DNA from: CAYJIL01 sp964370235
GTDB lineage: Bacteria > Bacteroidota > Bacteroidia > Bacteroidales > Rikenellaceae
Direction of reading: 5' to 3'
Length of the DNA stretch: 26,395 bases
Assembly: GCA_964370235.1 (NCBI GenBank)
Contig: CAYJIL010000024.1
Coordinates: forward strand, 1 to 26,395
Under the pieces are notes generated by a model. It ran no database searches. It was not told the DNA's origin and worked only from the letters and a program-made list of their open reading frames with translations. The translations under genes and the position numbers were made by a program. Positions 16,161 through 24,661 of the stretch are shown piece by piece (positions within the stretch are counted from its first letter, which is position 1; every line of letters starts with the position of its first letter).

Positions 16161-16856
16161 ATGAGTGAAAATATGTATATAAAAGGTAAATATAGGAGTG
16201 TTGACTCTATGGCACAGCTAATATGCGATGATTATGCTATGCTACTAGTAATGAGCAGATTTAAAATCTCCTTGGGTTTTGCCGACAAGAGTATTGAGCA
16301 AGTATGCAGCGAAAATAGTGTTGATTGTAACACATTTTTGGCTGTTGTTAATTTGTTGCGTGGTAGCGACAGTGGCTATCGCCCTTCGCTCGATGGCATA
16401 TCTATATCAGGTTTAGTAGAATACCTTAGATGCTCACACGATTATTACCTTAACTACCGCCTACCAAAAATTCGTAGAAAGTTACTAAGTGTTTTAAGTG
16501 ACGACAAAATATCTACACTATTAATTAGGTATTTTGACGACTATGTCCTGCATATACAAGAGCACCTTAGGTATGAGGAAGAGGAGCTATTCCCTTATAT
16601 AGACAAGCTAACTACCTGCTCGCCAACCGATGGTTATAGTGTCGAGCAATTTTGCAAGACTCACGACCACATAGACGAGCCACTCACCGAGTTTAAAGAT
16701 GTGATTATCAAATACTATAATGCACCCAACAGCCAAGACGTTGTGAATATTATTCACGATCTGCTTTCGTGTGCACAAGATCTTTCACAACACAACCTTG
16801 TTGAGGATAGTTTGCTAGTACCATTAATTCGCAAAATAGAAGAGGATGGCAGATAG
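16161..16856 (+). CDS. Hemerythrin-domain protein (ScdA/YtfE-like)
   Basis: The 231-residue cytoplasmic protein has two parts. Residues about 10-65 resemble the ScdA N-terminal (DUF542-like) helical domain but lack its usual Cys pair. Residues about 85-230 are a hemerythrin/HHE four-helix bundle with the expected di-iron ligands: H93 (SHDYY), H135 and E139-E141 (HIQEH..EEEELF), H168/H170 (KTHDH) and H211 with E215 (QHNLVEDSLLVP). Relatives (RIC proteins) handle nitric oxide or repair iron centres; others sense O2. The gene overlaps the NarL-like regulator gene by 11 bp, so the two are co-translated, which suggests that the hemerythrin may feed a redox or NO/O2 signal to the regulator. That link is inference. 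Confidence 0.85.
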   Translation: MSENMYIKGKYRSVDSMAQLICDDYAMLLVMSRFKISLGFADKSIEQVCSENSVDCNTFLAVVNLLRGSDSGYRPSLDGISISGLVEYLRCSHDYYLNYRLPKIRRKLLSVLSDDKISTLLIRYFDDYVLHIQEHLRYEEEELFPYIDKLTTCSPTDGYSVEQFCKTHDHIDEPLTEFKDVIIKYYNAPNSQDVVNIIHDLLSCAQDLSQHNLVEDSLLVPLIRKIEEDGR

Positions 16857-17430
16857 ACGACTACATATATTGGTAGCTGAGCCATCATTGATTATCCGCC
16901 GAGGGATAATATCTGTTTTGCTCGACATCGACACACTAGGGGTTGATGTTACAGACGTGTGCGATATATCGATACTCAGGGATAAGATAAAGGAGTGCAA
17001 GCCCGATTTCGTAATTGTTAGCTCACTACATTTGGGTACTACACTACCCCACAACCTTACATCCTCGTGCAAAGTATCAAGGTTTATTGCGCTCGATCAC
17101 TATACCAACCACAGTCAACCACTAAAGGGGTACGATGGTATTATATCGGTAATGGATAGTATCGAAAAAATTGAAGAGACGCTCACAAAGCTATCGTGCA
17201 GTAGCGATACCATAAAAGAGGACGAATTAAGCGCACGAGAAAAAGAGATTGTAACAGCTATTGCGCTAGGAAAGAGCAACAAAGAGATAGCCGACTGGCT
17301 ATGTATATCAACCCATACGGTTATGACTCACCGCAAGAACATAGCATCAAAACTAAAGATACACAACCCTGCGGGTCTTACTATATATGCTATCGTTAAT
17401 AAACTAATAGACATTGGCGATGTAAAATAG
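16846..17430 (+). CDS. NarL/LuxR-type regulator with pseudo-receiver domain
   Basis: The 194-residue protein has a response-regulator-like N-terminus and a C-terminal LuxR/NarL HTH (about 126-190: ELSAREKEIVTAIALGKSNK, then EIADWLCISTHTVMTHRKNI). In the receiver, the acidic pair after beta-1 is reduced to A11-E12 (VAEPSLIIRRG), and the beta-3 phospho-acceptor Asp is Ser59 (PDFVIVSSLHLG). It therefore probably cannot be phosphorylated normally, and no histidine kinase is encoded nearby. NarL-type proteins bind inverted 7-2-7 heptamers resembling TACCCAT; the dyads at 8013, 16066 and 17489 have that geometry, including one in front of its own operon. It is a candidate activator of the haem/redox genes here; the site assignment is inference. 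Confidence 0.85.
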   Translation: MADRRLHILVAEPSLIIRRGIISVLLDIDTLGVDVTDVCDISILRDKIKECKPDFVIVSSLHLGTTLPHNLTSSCKVSRFIALDHYTNHSQPLKGYDGIISVMDSIEKIEETLTKLSCSSDTIKEDELSAREKEIVTAIALGKSNKEIADWLCISTHTVMTHRKNIASKLKIHNPAGLTIYAIVNKLIDIGDVK

Positions 17431-17477
17431 CAAGACACTGCTACCTAGAACTATTGTGTTTCATATATCATACACAG

Positions 17478-17519
17478 CAAAAGGCAACATACCTTATTTT
17501 AGGTATTGATTGCCTTTTG
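17478..17519 (+). repeat. Long interrupted hairpin containing the hmuR operator
   Basis: CAAAAGGCAA (17478-17487) pairs with TTGCCTTTTG (17510-17519), enclosing the operator arms ATACCT (17489-17494) and AGGTAT (17501-17506), which pair with each other. The right arm contains TTTT. As RNA this is a two-part stem 48 bases after the regulator's stop codon and could terminate or attenuate that transcript; as DNA it nests the operator. Confidence 0.6.
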
Positions 17520-17536
17520 TTGTATAAATACCTTTG
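17489..17536 (+). promoter_or_regulatory. hmuR promoter with 18-bp operator
   Basis: ATACCTTATTTTAGGTAT (17489-17506) is a perfect 6-bp inverted repeat around 6 bp. Its last T starts the -33 TTG (17506-17508), followed by 20 bp and TACCTTTG (17529-17536). It is the most symmetrical of the four copies in the window. The hmuR ATG is at 17559, which implies a short leader; AAGGAAG at 17548-17554 is a possible ribosome binding site. Confidence 0.78.
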
Positions 17537-17558
17537 TACCCAAATAAAAGGAAGATAT

Positions 17559-19691
17559 ATGAAGCAATTTTTTACATCTGTTTTGTTGCTAATGGCTATG
17601 GGTGCTAGTGCGCAAAACAATTTACATTCTATTAGCGGCCGTGTGGTCGATTCAAAGAGTGGCGAGCCAATCTATGGCGTATATGTAACGACTCAAACCA
17701 AGGGTGATCAAACAGACAAAGATGGGTACTACAAGATAGAGGGGCTAGAGAGTGGCGACAAAACTCTAAGCACAATGTACTATGTTACTCACTCTATGGA
17801 GCAAAACGAGTTTAACCTACAAAGAGATACTACAATCAATTTTACTCTCAGCGAGAATGCACTTCAAATGAACGAAGTGGTAGTTACGGGTACTCGTACC
17901 GAAAAGAAACTTTCTGAGGCTCCTGTTCTTACTACTCTAATCAAAAGCAGAGATATTCAGCTGGGCGGTGCAACTTCGGCAATGGAGGCACTACTAGATA
18001 ATATACCGGGCATTGTTTCTACTCCAAATGCAATGGGTAATAACTTGCGTATTAGGGGTCTTAACAGCCGATACATTCTGTTCTTGGTTGATGGAGAGCG
18101 AATGGTGTCCGAAGGTGCTGGCGGTAATGTAAACCTAGATCAGATAGACGTTAACAATATCGAGCGTATAGAGATGATTAACGGTGCTGCATCGGCACTA
18201 TATGGTTCAAACGCAGTGGGTGCTGTAATTAACATTATAACAAAAAACCCTGTACACAAAATCGAAGGCGAGGCAAACGTAATTGGCGAGAGCAACAATA
18301 CCCTAAAGACAAAATTGAGTGTTGGTGTAAACAAAGACAAGTTAAGCGGCCGTGCTAGTGGTTTTTATAATAGTTCTGACGGTTTTGGTGGCGACGGAGA
18401 TGGTGCATATGCAGCATCATACAAAGACGCAGGTGGTGACCTAAAGCTAAACTACAAGCCAACAGAGCAGGTAAAGGTAGGTGTTTCGGGGCGATATTTC
18501 CGCCACGAGTCATTTAATCCTAGCAATAGCCTATCGACTTCGCATCCGCTTACACACACAATTTCGGCTGGTCTAAACACATCTATGCTATCAAAAGACA
18601 AGCGAAACAACCTTACAATTAGCTCAAATTACACAAACTATATAGACACCGAGTATCTTGAGCAGCTAAATAGAGCCGACACAGACAACAAGTCTAGTTA
18701 CCTATCGTCTCGCATTATCGACACATTTACTCCCTCTGAAAAATGGGAGATTGTTGGTGGACTTGAGCACAACTACGAAGATATATATGCAACGTCGACT
18801 CTAGGAGTAGTACCAACTACAAAGAGCCTACAAGATTACAACATATTTGGTCAAGCAGAATATACAGCCTTTAGCAACTTTGATATTATTGCAGGTGCTC
18901 GCTACACCTATAACCAAGAGTATGGTTCGGCATTTACGCCTAAGCTATCGCTAATGTACAAGGTTGCCGATTTCACCTTTAGAGGTGGTGTGGGAACAGC
19001 CTTTAGAGCACCTAGTATAAAGGAACTTTACTACGATTTCGACCACCAAGGTATGTTCTGGGTATATGGAAACGAAAACCTAGAGGCCGAAAAGGGACTA
19101 TATAACTCTCTTTCGGGTGAGTATGCAAAGAATGGGTTTTATATTTCGGTATCGGGCTATTGGAACGATATAAACCAAAAGATTACTCAGTACGATGTTA
19201 TTAACGAGCAAGGTGCACTAGAGAAATACTACAAAAATGTTAGTAGTGCTACGCTGCGAGGTGCCGACATTAATATTGCATACAACATAGTAAGACAAGT
19301 TACCCTAAAGGGAAGTTATAGTTATTGTGACGCAACCGACAACTCTACTGGCTTGCAGCTAGATAGCAACGTCAAGCATAGTGGAACAACATCGCTTACA
19401 TGGAACGGTAAGGTTGCTCGTTCGCCCTTTTCGCTACAAATGGCAGGTCGATTTACTTCGGCAAAGCTATACCAGCAGCAAGTAACAGGTAGCGATGGCA
19501 CGGTAACAAACGAGTATGAGGAGTCCGATCCATATAATATTTGGAAAGCAACACTTGTTAAGCCATTCCGCATTAACAAGCACACCCTAGAGCTAACACT
19601 AAAGTGTGATAATATATTCAACTTTACAGAAGCATCATTCATTAACCCAGGTCGACAATACTTAATAGGTATTAGATATGCTTTTAAGTAG
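17559..19691 (+). CDS. hmuR: TonB-dependent haem receptor HmuR
   Basis: The 710-residue protein starts at the ATG at 17559, which gives a clean signal peptide (MKQFFTSVLLLMAMGASAQ); an in-frame upstream extension to 17454 runs through the promoter and is not used. Residues about 25-105 are a carboxypeptidase-regulatory-like domain (SGRVVDSKSGEPIYGVYVTT), 110-230 a TonB plug (NEVVVTGTRTEKKLSEAPV, then LRIRGL and IEMINGAASALYGSNAVGAV), and the rest a barrel ending in a C-terminal aromatic strand (YLIGIRYAFK). The haem-receptor FRAP/NPNL box is present as F482-RAP and N505-ENL, with His496 between them, the position of the conserved haem-binding His. It begins the hmu operon and should pass haem from HmuY across the outer membrane. 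Confidence 0.93.
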   Translation: MKQFFTSVLLLMAMGASAQNNLHSISGRVVDSKSGEPIYGVYVTTQTKGDQTDKDGYYKIEGLESGDKTLSTMYYVTHSMEQNEFNLQRDTTINFTLSENALQMNEVVVTGTRTEKKLSEAPVLTTLIKSRDIQLGGATSAMEALLDNIPGIVSTPNAMGNNLRIRGLNSRYILFLVDGERMVSEGAGGNVNLDQIDVNNIERIEMINGAASALYGSNAVGAVINIITKNPVHKIEGEANVIGESNNTLKTKLSVGVNKDKLSGRASGFYNSSDGFGGDGDGAYAASYKDAGGDLKLNYKPTEQVKVGVSGRYFRHESFNPSNSLSTSHPLTHTISAGLNTSMLSKDKRNNLTISSNYTNYIDTEYLEQLNRADTDNKSSYLSSRIIDTFTPSEKWEIVGGLEHNYEDIYATSTLGVVPTTKSLQDYNIFGQAEYTAFSNFDIIAGARYTYNQEYGSAFTPKLSLMYKVADFTFRGGVGTAFRAPSIKELYYDFDHQGMFWVYGNENLEAEKGLYNSLSGEYAKNGFYISVSGYWNDINQKITQYDVINEQGALEKYYKNVSSATLRGADINIAYNIVRQVTLKGSYSYCDATDNSTGLQLDSNVKHSGTTSLTWNGKVARSPFSLQMAGRFTSAKLYQQQVTGSDGTVTNEYEESDPYNIWKATLVKPFRINKHTLELTLKCDNIFNFTEASFINPGRQYLIGIRYAFK

Positions 19692-19720
19692 TAAAACGCA
19701 AAGGTTATAACAGATAAATA

Positions 19721-19747
19721 GTGCTGCCAAAAACTGTGAGCAGCCAC
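19721..19747 (+). repeat. Small hairpin in the hmuR-hmuY gap
   Basis: GTGCTGC (19721-19727) can pair with GCAGCCAC (19740-19747) with one bulged base. There is no T-run and no TAnnTTTG promoter in the 99-bp gap, so it is more likely an mRNA processing or stabilising stem than a terminator; it could allow higher levels of the hmuY message. Confidence 0.35.
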
Positions 19748-19790
19748 AACAAACATTAAAATATATAATAATCAATAAACAAAAATTAAA

Positions 19791-20396
19791 ATGAAAAAAC
19801 TATTTTTTACACTTGCCCTAGCGGCAGTAGCACTGGTTTCGTGTAACAAAGACGAAGAAACACCTGCAGTAGTAGAGACAAACAGCACATATGTTGATGC
19901 AACATCACAAACTACGTGGCACTACTATTCGCTAAGCGATAACAAAGTAATTGGCACGGGCGAAGAGACAGTAGAAGATAATGCAAAGTGGTTTGCTCGC
20001 ACAGATTGGGATATTGCAATTTGCCGATATAATGTTAGAACAAACTCGGGTGATGCAACAACAGCTAACGCAAAGGGTGGTGTAGCAATTACTACAAAAT
20101 ATACACTTGATGAAGTTACAGCTGTTCCAGCAGATGCAGAGTTTAATGCCGATGAAGCAGTTACATCAACTGGTATGGGTGGTATTACAACTACAAAAAT
20201 ATTCTCTGATGCTACTGTAATTCAGTTCAAGAAAGATGCCGAAGGTAATTCGATTATGCCTCCTGTATATGAGCAGTCGCCAGTTTATGTGTTCCGCACA
20301 GCAGACGGCGCAGCAAATTATAAGGTTATCTTTACTCAATATGTTAATGCTGAATCGGTGACTGGACACGTTAAGTTTAACAGCACACAGCTATAA
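19791..20396 (+). CDS. hmuY: HmuY-family haemophore lipoprotein
   Basis: The 201-residue protein has a lipobox LVSC (Cys18) and a following Glu-rich linker. The body matches the HmuY family: N-terminal WHYYSLSDNKVIG, then WFARTDWDIAICRYNVRTNSG and C-terminal SPVYVFRTADGAANYKVIFT. HmuY binds haem at the cell surface and hands it to HmuR. P. gingivalis HmuY uses two His ligands, while Tannerella and Prevotella homologues use methionines. In this protein the two ligand loops contain Met129 (TSTGMGGITT) and Met156 (GNSIMPPVY) and no His, so a bis-Met site is predicted. It lies second in the operon, after hmuR, the reverse of the P. gingivalis order. Confidence 0.9.
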   Translation: MKKLFFTLALAAVALVSCNKDEETPAVVETNSTYVDATSQTTWHYYSLSDNKVIGTGEETVEDNAKWFARTDWDIAICRYNVRTNSGDATTANAKGGVAITTKYTLDEVTAVPADAEFNADEAVTSTGMGGITTTKIFSDATVIQFKKDAEGNSIMPPVYEQSPVYVFRTADGAANYKVIFTQYVNAESVTGHVKFNSTQL

Positions 20397-20413
20397 TTCA
20401 ATATTTAGGAAAT

Positions 20414-23400
20414 ATGTTAGCAAACAGAAAAACACTTATTTTCTGTGCAGTTGCAGTGGTAGTTTTTGCTATCGCTGCATTGCTGTATGGTAGGCTAGCC
20501 TCTACGACACGTATTGGTACGCTTAATTTTGCAGATTTCTCGGTAGAGAAATTTATTCGCTCAAACAACAATTCGTTTGTTGAAATTGAGAGTATTCCTC
20601 TTGACAAAGTAGACAAGATAGAGGATTATGATATGGTTTTGGTGCGTGTTCACGGCTCATCAATGAACGCCACACACCTTGCAGCCATTGAGAAGGCAAT
20701 TGCAAATGGTGTGGCGGTATTCTCAACCGAGAGCGACAACCCAAAGATAAATTCGCTTAAGGGGCAAGAGCTCAAATATTTTGATACTCTGCTAGATAAT
20801 GGTTCGGTAAAAAACAACCAGAGTCTATTTAACTACGTTCGCAAGAATATAGATGGTAAGACATTTTTTAATGGCGAATACAGCGAGCCCATTATTGTTC
20901 CTGCCGATTATTACTTCCACCTAGGAGATGATAACTTTTTTGCTAGCTTCGAGGAGTATCAAAAATACTACAAAGAGGTGGGCAAATATAAAGAGGGAGC
21001 ACCACGAGTTGTTATGCTTGCGGGTAATATCAACCTACAAAACTCTAACGAAGAGCACCTAGCTGCACTAATAAACTCGCTAGAGGAGATGGGCATGAAC
21101 GTATACCCTATCAGCTCTTTTGGCATGAAAAAATTGCAGCTAATAAAGGCTGTTGAGCCAAACCTTATAATTAACAACCCACACGGTAGATTGGTTATGG
21201 GTGGTGCAGCAGCTGGCGAGGCTTTGCTAAAAGGGCTAAACGTGCCTATACTAGCACCAGTTACTGTGAGCGAGCTACACGACAAGTGGTTAAAGAGTAA
21301 GCAGGGAATGGAGCAAGGCGGCCTTACATCTATGAGCGTTGTTTTGCCCGAGCTAGATGGAGCAATAGCACCATTTGCTGTGGCTGCTCAGTTTGAGCGC
21401 AATGGCTACAAAATCTTTGACCAAATACCGGGGCATACCCAAAAGTTTTGCTCTATGGTAAAGAACTTTACCGAGCTACAAACCAAGAGCAATGCCGACA
21501 AAAAAATTGCCATCTACTACTACAAAGGCACTGGTAAAGGTGCTATTGGAGCAGGCGATTTAGAGGGTGTGCAGTCGTTATACAACACACTTAAGCACCT
21601 AAAAGAGAGTGGCTATAATGTGTCGGGCTTGCCATCATCGGCAAAAGAGCTTGAGGCAATGGTACAGCAGCAGGGTTCGGTTTTGGGAGCTTATGCGCTT
21701 GGAGCGTATGATGAGTTTATCAAGAACGGCAACCCACAACTTGTATCTGTTGAACAGTTTGGGCAATGGGCTCAGGAGTCGCTACCAGCCGAACTTATCG
21801 AAAATATGCGCTTGCAGTATGGCGAGGCTCCGGGGCAGTATATGTCACACAGCCAAGATGGCAAAGACTACATTGCTGTTGCTCGTCTACAATTTGGAAA
21901 TGTAGCCATACTACCTCAACCAATGGCAGCAGCAGGCGAAGATGTAGAGGCAATCACACACGGTGTGGAGGGTGCGCCAGCCTACCCTTACGTGGCATCG
22001 TATCTGTGGACTCGCCATGGTTTTGATGCCGATGCAATGGTACACTTTGGCACACACGGTTCGCTAGAGTTTATCCCTGGCAAGCAGATTGCTCTTTCGG
22101 ACTATGACTGGACAGACGCCCTAGTGGGTGACATGCCACACTTCTATATTTATACGATCAACAACATTGGCGAAGGTATAATTGCCAAGCGTCGTAGCTA
22201 TGCAACGCTAATTGATCACCTTACAGCTCCATTTATGCAGGGCGAACTATATGGCGATTTGCAAAAGCTAAAGAGCCGTGTACATAGCTTTGAGCAGCTA
22301 GAAGAGGGCGAGGTAAAGAACGAATACCGCAAAACAATTACTCAGCTAGCTAAATCACAAAACATGTGTGCTGCGCTGGGAATTGACTCTACAAAAGTAT
22401 TTGATGATGCAGCAATCGAAAAGGTGCACATCTACCTAGAGGAGATTGACGGAGCTAAGGTAACCGATGGTCTATATACACTGGGCGAGGCATACTCAAA
22501 AGAGAATGCCGACAATACTGTTCGCATGATGATGATTGATGCTATTCGCTACTCTCTTGCCTCGATAGATGTGGCAAAGGGCAAGGTAGCGGCCGATAAG
22601 CTCGATAATCTTGGGTTCATATCGCACAACTACACTGCCAAGGCAAACTCTATAATCAATCGTGCACTCAAGGGTGAGAACACCGATAAACTATTTGCAT
22701 CTGTTATTACAGCAGCCGATGCCAAGATGCGTGCACAAATGGTGGATGCCAAGCGCAAAAAGGCCGAGGCTCGTTCAAAGATGATGCGTTCGGCAATGGG
22801 TTCTATGGCTAAAAAGCCCGAAGTAGAGATCTTCCTCGACAAAGATGGCAAGATTATCGAAAAGCCCGAAGCTCCAAAAGCAGAAGAGCCTGAGGCAAAA
22901 AAACCATCTATGATGGAGAGCATGGCAGCAGCCAAGCCACAAGGCGATAGCGACAAAAAAGACTCAAAAGAGGAGCTAGCACAAGCTATTGAAGCGCTAC
23001 ATAGCACAATTGCGATGATAGCTACCAAGCGCAACGAACTTGTAACAAGCACCAAGGCAGAGCAAGACGCACTTATCAATGCCCTTAATGGTGGTTATAT
23101 CTTGCCGAGTTCGGCTGGAGACCCTATTGCAAACCCTAATGCTATATCGACAGGTCGCAACTTCTACTCTATCAACCCCGAGACTACGCCTACGGCAGAG
23201 GCTTGGAAAGTGGGTAAGCGACTAGCCGATAACCTACTAGAACAAGAGCTTGCAGCCAATGGTAAGTACCCACAAAAAGTGAGCTTTACGCTTTGGTCTA
23301 CCGATTTCATCTCTAGCGAAGGTGCTACTATTGGTCAAATTCTTTGGATGCTAGGTGTTGAGCCATTGCGCGATGGCTTTGGCTATATTCGCTCTCTCAA

Positions 23401-24661
23401 GCTAGTACCTGCCCAGGAGCTTGGCAGACCACGCATCGATGTGGTAGTGCAAACCTCGGGGCAATTACGTGACATTGCAGCCTCTCGTCTTGCACTCATC
23501 AATCGTGCGGTAGCAATGGCAGCCGAGGCACAAGATGGCGATATCGAGAACTATGTTAGCAAAGGTTTTAGAGATGCCGAAGCTCGCCTACTAGAGAAAG
23601 GATTCTCGCCAGTAGATGCTCGCCGATTCTCTAGCGAGCGCATATTTGGTGGCGCTGGCGGTAACTATGGCACAGGAATTATGGGCATGGTCGAAGATAG
23701 CGAGAATTGGGATTCACAAGACCAAATCGCCAAGCAGTATATCCAAAACATGGGTGCTATCTACTCCTCTAACGGCGGTGAAGAATGGGGCAACATGCGT
23801 GAGGGTGTGTTCGAAGCAGCACTCCTTAACACATCGGTAGTAGTACAACCACGCTCTAGCAACACTTGGGGTCCATTGAGCCTAGATCACGTATATGAGT
23901 TTATGGGTGGCCTATCGGCAGCCGTACAAGAAGTTACGGGTAACGATCCAACAGCATATTTTAACGACTTCCGTAACACATCTCGTGCAAAGGTTCAGGG
24001 GCTAAAAGAGGCTATTGGTGTAGAGACAAACTCTACGATCTTTAACCCTAAGTATATTAGCGAAAAAATGAAAGGCGAGGCAAGTTCATATTCAGGCTTT
24101 GCCGAGACTATTCGCAATACGTTTGGTTGGAATGCCCTTAAGCCATCGGCAATTGACGAGCATATATGGAATGAGTATCACGAAATCTATGTGCGTGACA
24201 AGCACAACTTGGGAGTTGTCGAGAAATTTGCCGACAAAAACCCTTATGCTATGCAAGAGCTAACGGCTGTTATGATGGAGTCGGCTCGCAAGGGTATGTG
24301 GAACGCTACCCAAGAGCAGCTATCAGAACTTGCAACTCTTCACACAAAGATGGTGGTAGATCATGAGGCTGGATGTAGTGGTTTTATATGTGATAATGCA
24401 CAGCTTCGTGAGTTTATTGCACAAAATGCACCACAAAGTGCAGCAGACTACAAAGAGGCTATTTCGGATGCTCGCCAAGTAAAGCTAGACGAGCAGCAAA
24501 CCGACAATAGCGTTGTTCTAAAGAAACAGGAGCAAGAGCAAGCACAAAAGAGCAAAGCATCGCCTACCGAGCAACAGACCAACTACACAACCGTATACAT
24601 TGTAATTGCATTACTTGCTCTACTTTGGGGTTGGGTAACCTATCGTAGAAAGAAAAAATAA
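20414..24661 (+). CDS. hmuS: HmuS, membrane-anchored CobN/BchH-like haem-processing protein
   Basis: The 1415-residue protein has an N-terminal anchor helix (about 6-28) and a C-terminal helix (about 1389-1408, followed by YRRKKK). The large body is a CobN/magnesium-chelatase H-like domain with H544-FGTH548-GSLEFIPGKQ, IGEGIIAKRRSYATLIDHLT and LWSTDF conserved. Residues about 785-860 are a Met/Lys/Glu-rich linker unlike the core. C1321 and C1326 (GCSGFICDNAQL) are conserved in the terminal part. CobN-type proteins insert metal into tetrapyrroles. HmuS of the hmu operon has no cobalamin genes beside it and is thought to act in the reverse direction, removing iron from haem anaerobically at the envelope. 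It overlaps hmuT by 1 bp (TAATG). Confidence 0.92.
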   Translation: MLANRKTLIFCAVAVVVFAIAALLYGRLASTTRIGTLNFADFSVEKFIRSNNNSFVEIESIPLDKVDKIEDYDMVLVRVHGSSMNATHLAAIEKAIANGVAVFSTESDNPKINSLKGQELKYFDTLLDNGSVKNNQSLFNYVRKNIDGKTFFNGEYSEPIIVPADYYFHLGDDNFFASFEEYQKYYKEVGKYKEGAPRVVMLAGNINLQNSNEEHLAALINSLEEMGMNVYPISSFGMKKLQLIKAVEPNLIINNPHGRLVMGGAAAGEALLKGLNVPILAPVTVSELHDKWLKSKQGMEQGGLTSMSVVLPELDGAIAPFAVAAQFERNGYKIFDQIPGHTQKFCSMVKNFTELQTKSNADKKIAIYYYKGTGKGAIGAGDLEGVQSLYNTLKHLKESGYNVSGLPSSAKELEAMVQQQGSVLGAYALGAYDEFIKNGNPQLVSVEQFGQWAQESLPAELIENMRLQYGEAPGQYMSHSQDGKDYIAVARLQFGNVAILPQPMAAAGEDVEAITHGVEGAPAYPYVASYLWTRHGFDADAMVHFGTHGSLEFIPGKQIALSDYDWTDALVGDMPHFYIYTINNIGEGIIAKRRSYATLIDHLTAPFMQGELYGDLQKLKSRVHSFEQLEEGEVKNEYRKTITQLAKSQNMCAALGIDSTKVFDDAAIEKVHIYLEEIDGAKVTDGLYTLGEAYSKENADNTVRMMMIDAIRYSLASIDVAKGKVAADKLDNLGFISHNYTAKANSIINRALKGENTDKLFASVITAADAKMRAQMVDAKRKKAEARSKMMRSAMGSMAKKPEVEIFLDKDGKIIEKPEAPKAEEPEAKKPSMMESMAAAKPQGDSDKKDSKEELAQAIEALHSTIAMIATKRNELVTSTKAEQDALINALNGGYILPSSAGDPIANPNAISTGRNFYSINPETTPTAEAWKVGKRLADNLLEQELAANGKYPQKVSFTLWSTDFISSEGATIGQILWMLGVEPLRDGFGYIRSLKLVPAQELGRPRIDVVVQTSGQLRDIAASRLALINRAVAMAAEAQDGDIENYVSKGFRDAEARLLEKGFSPVDARRFSSERIFGGAGGNYGTGIMGMVEDSENWDSQDQIAKQYIQNMGAIYSSNGGEEWGNMREGVFEAALLNTSVVVQPRSSNTWGPLSLDHVYEFMGGLSAAVQEVTGNDPTAYFNDFRNTSRAKVQGLKEAIGVETNSTIFNPKYISEKMKGEASSYSGFAETIRNTFGWNALKPSAIDEHIWNEYHEIYVRDKHNLGVVEKFADKNPYAMQELTAVMMESARKGMWNATQEQLSELATLHTKMVVDHEAGCSGFICDNAQLREFIAQNAPQSAADYKEAISDARQVKLDEQQTDNSVVLKKQEQEQAQKSKASPTEQQTNYTTVYIVIALLALLWGWVTYRRKKK

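Noticed and set aside
16891..16910. Hairpin ATTATCC/GGATAAT inside the regulator gene
   Set aside because: It encodes ordinary receiver-domain residues and has no terminator or regulatory context.
17454..17558. A 35-residue N-terminal extension of the haem receptor
   Set aside because: It runs through the operator, the hairpin and the -7 element; starting at 17559 yields a normal signal peptide.
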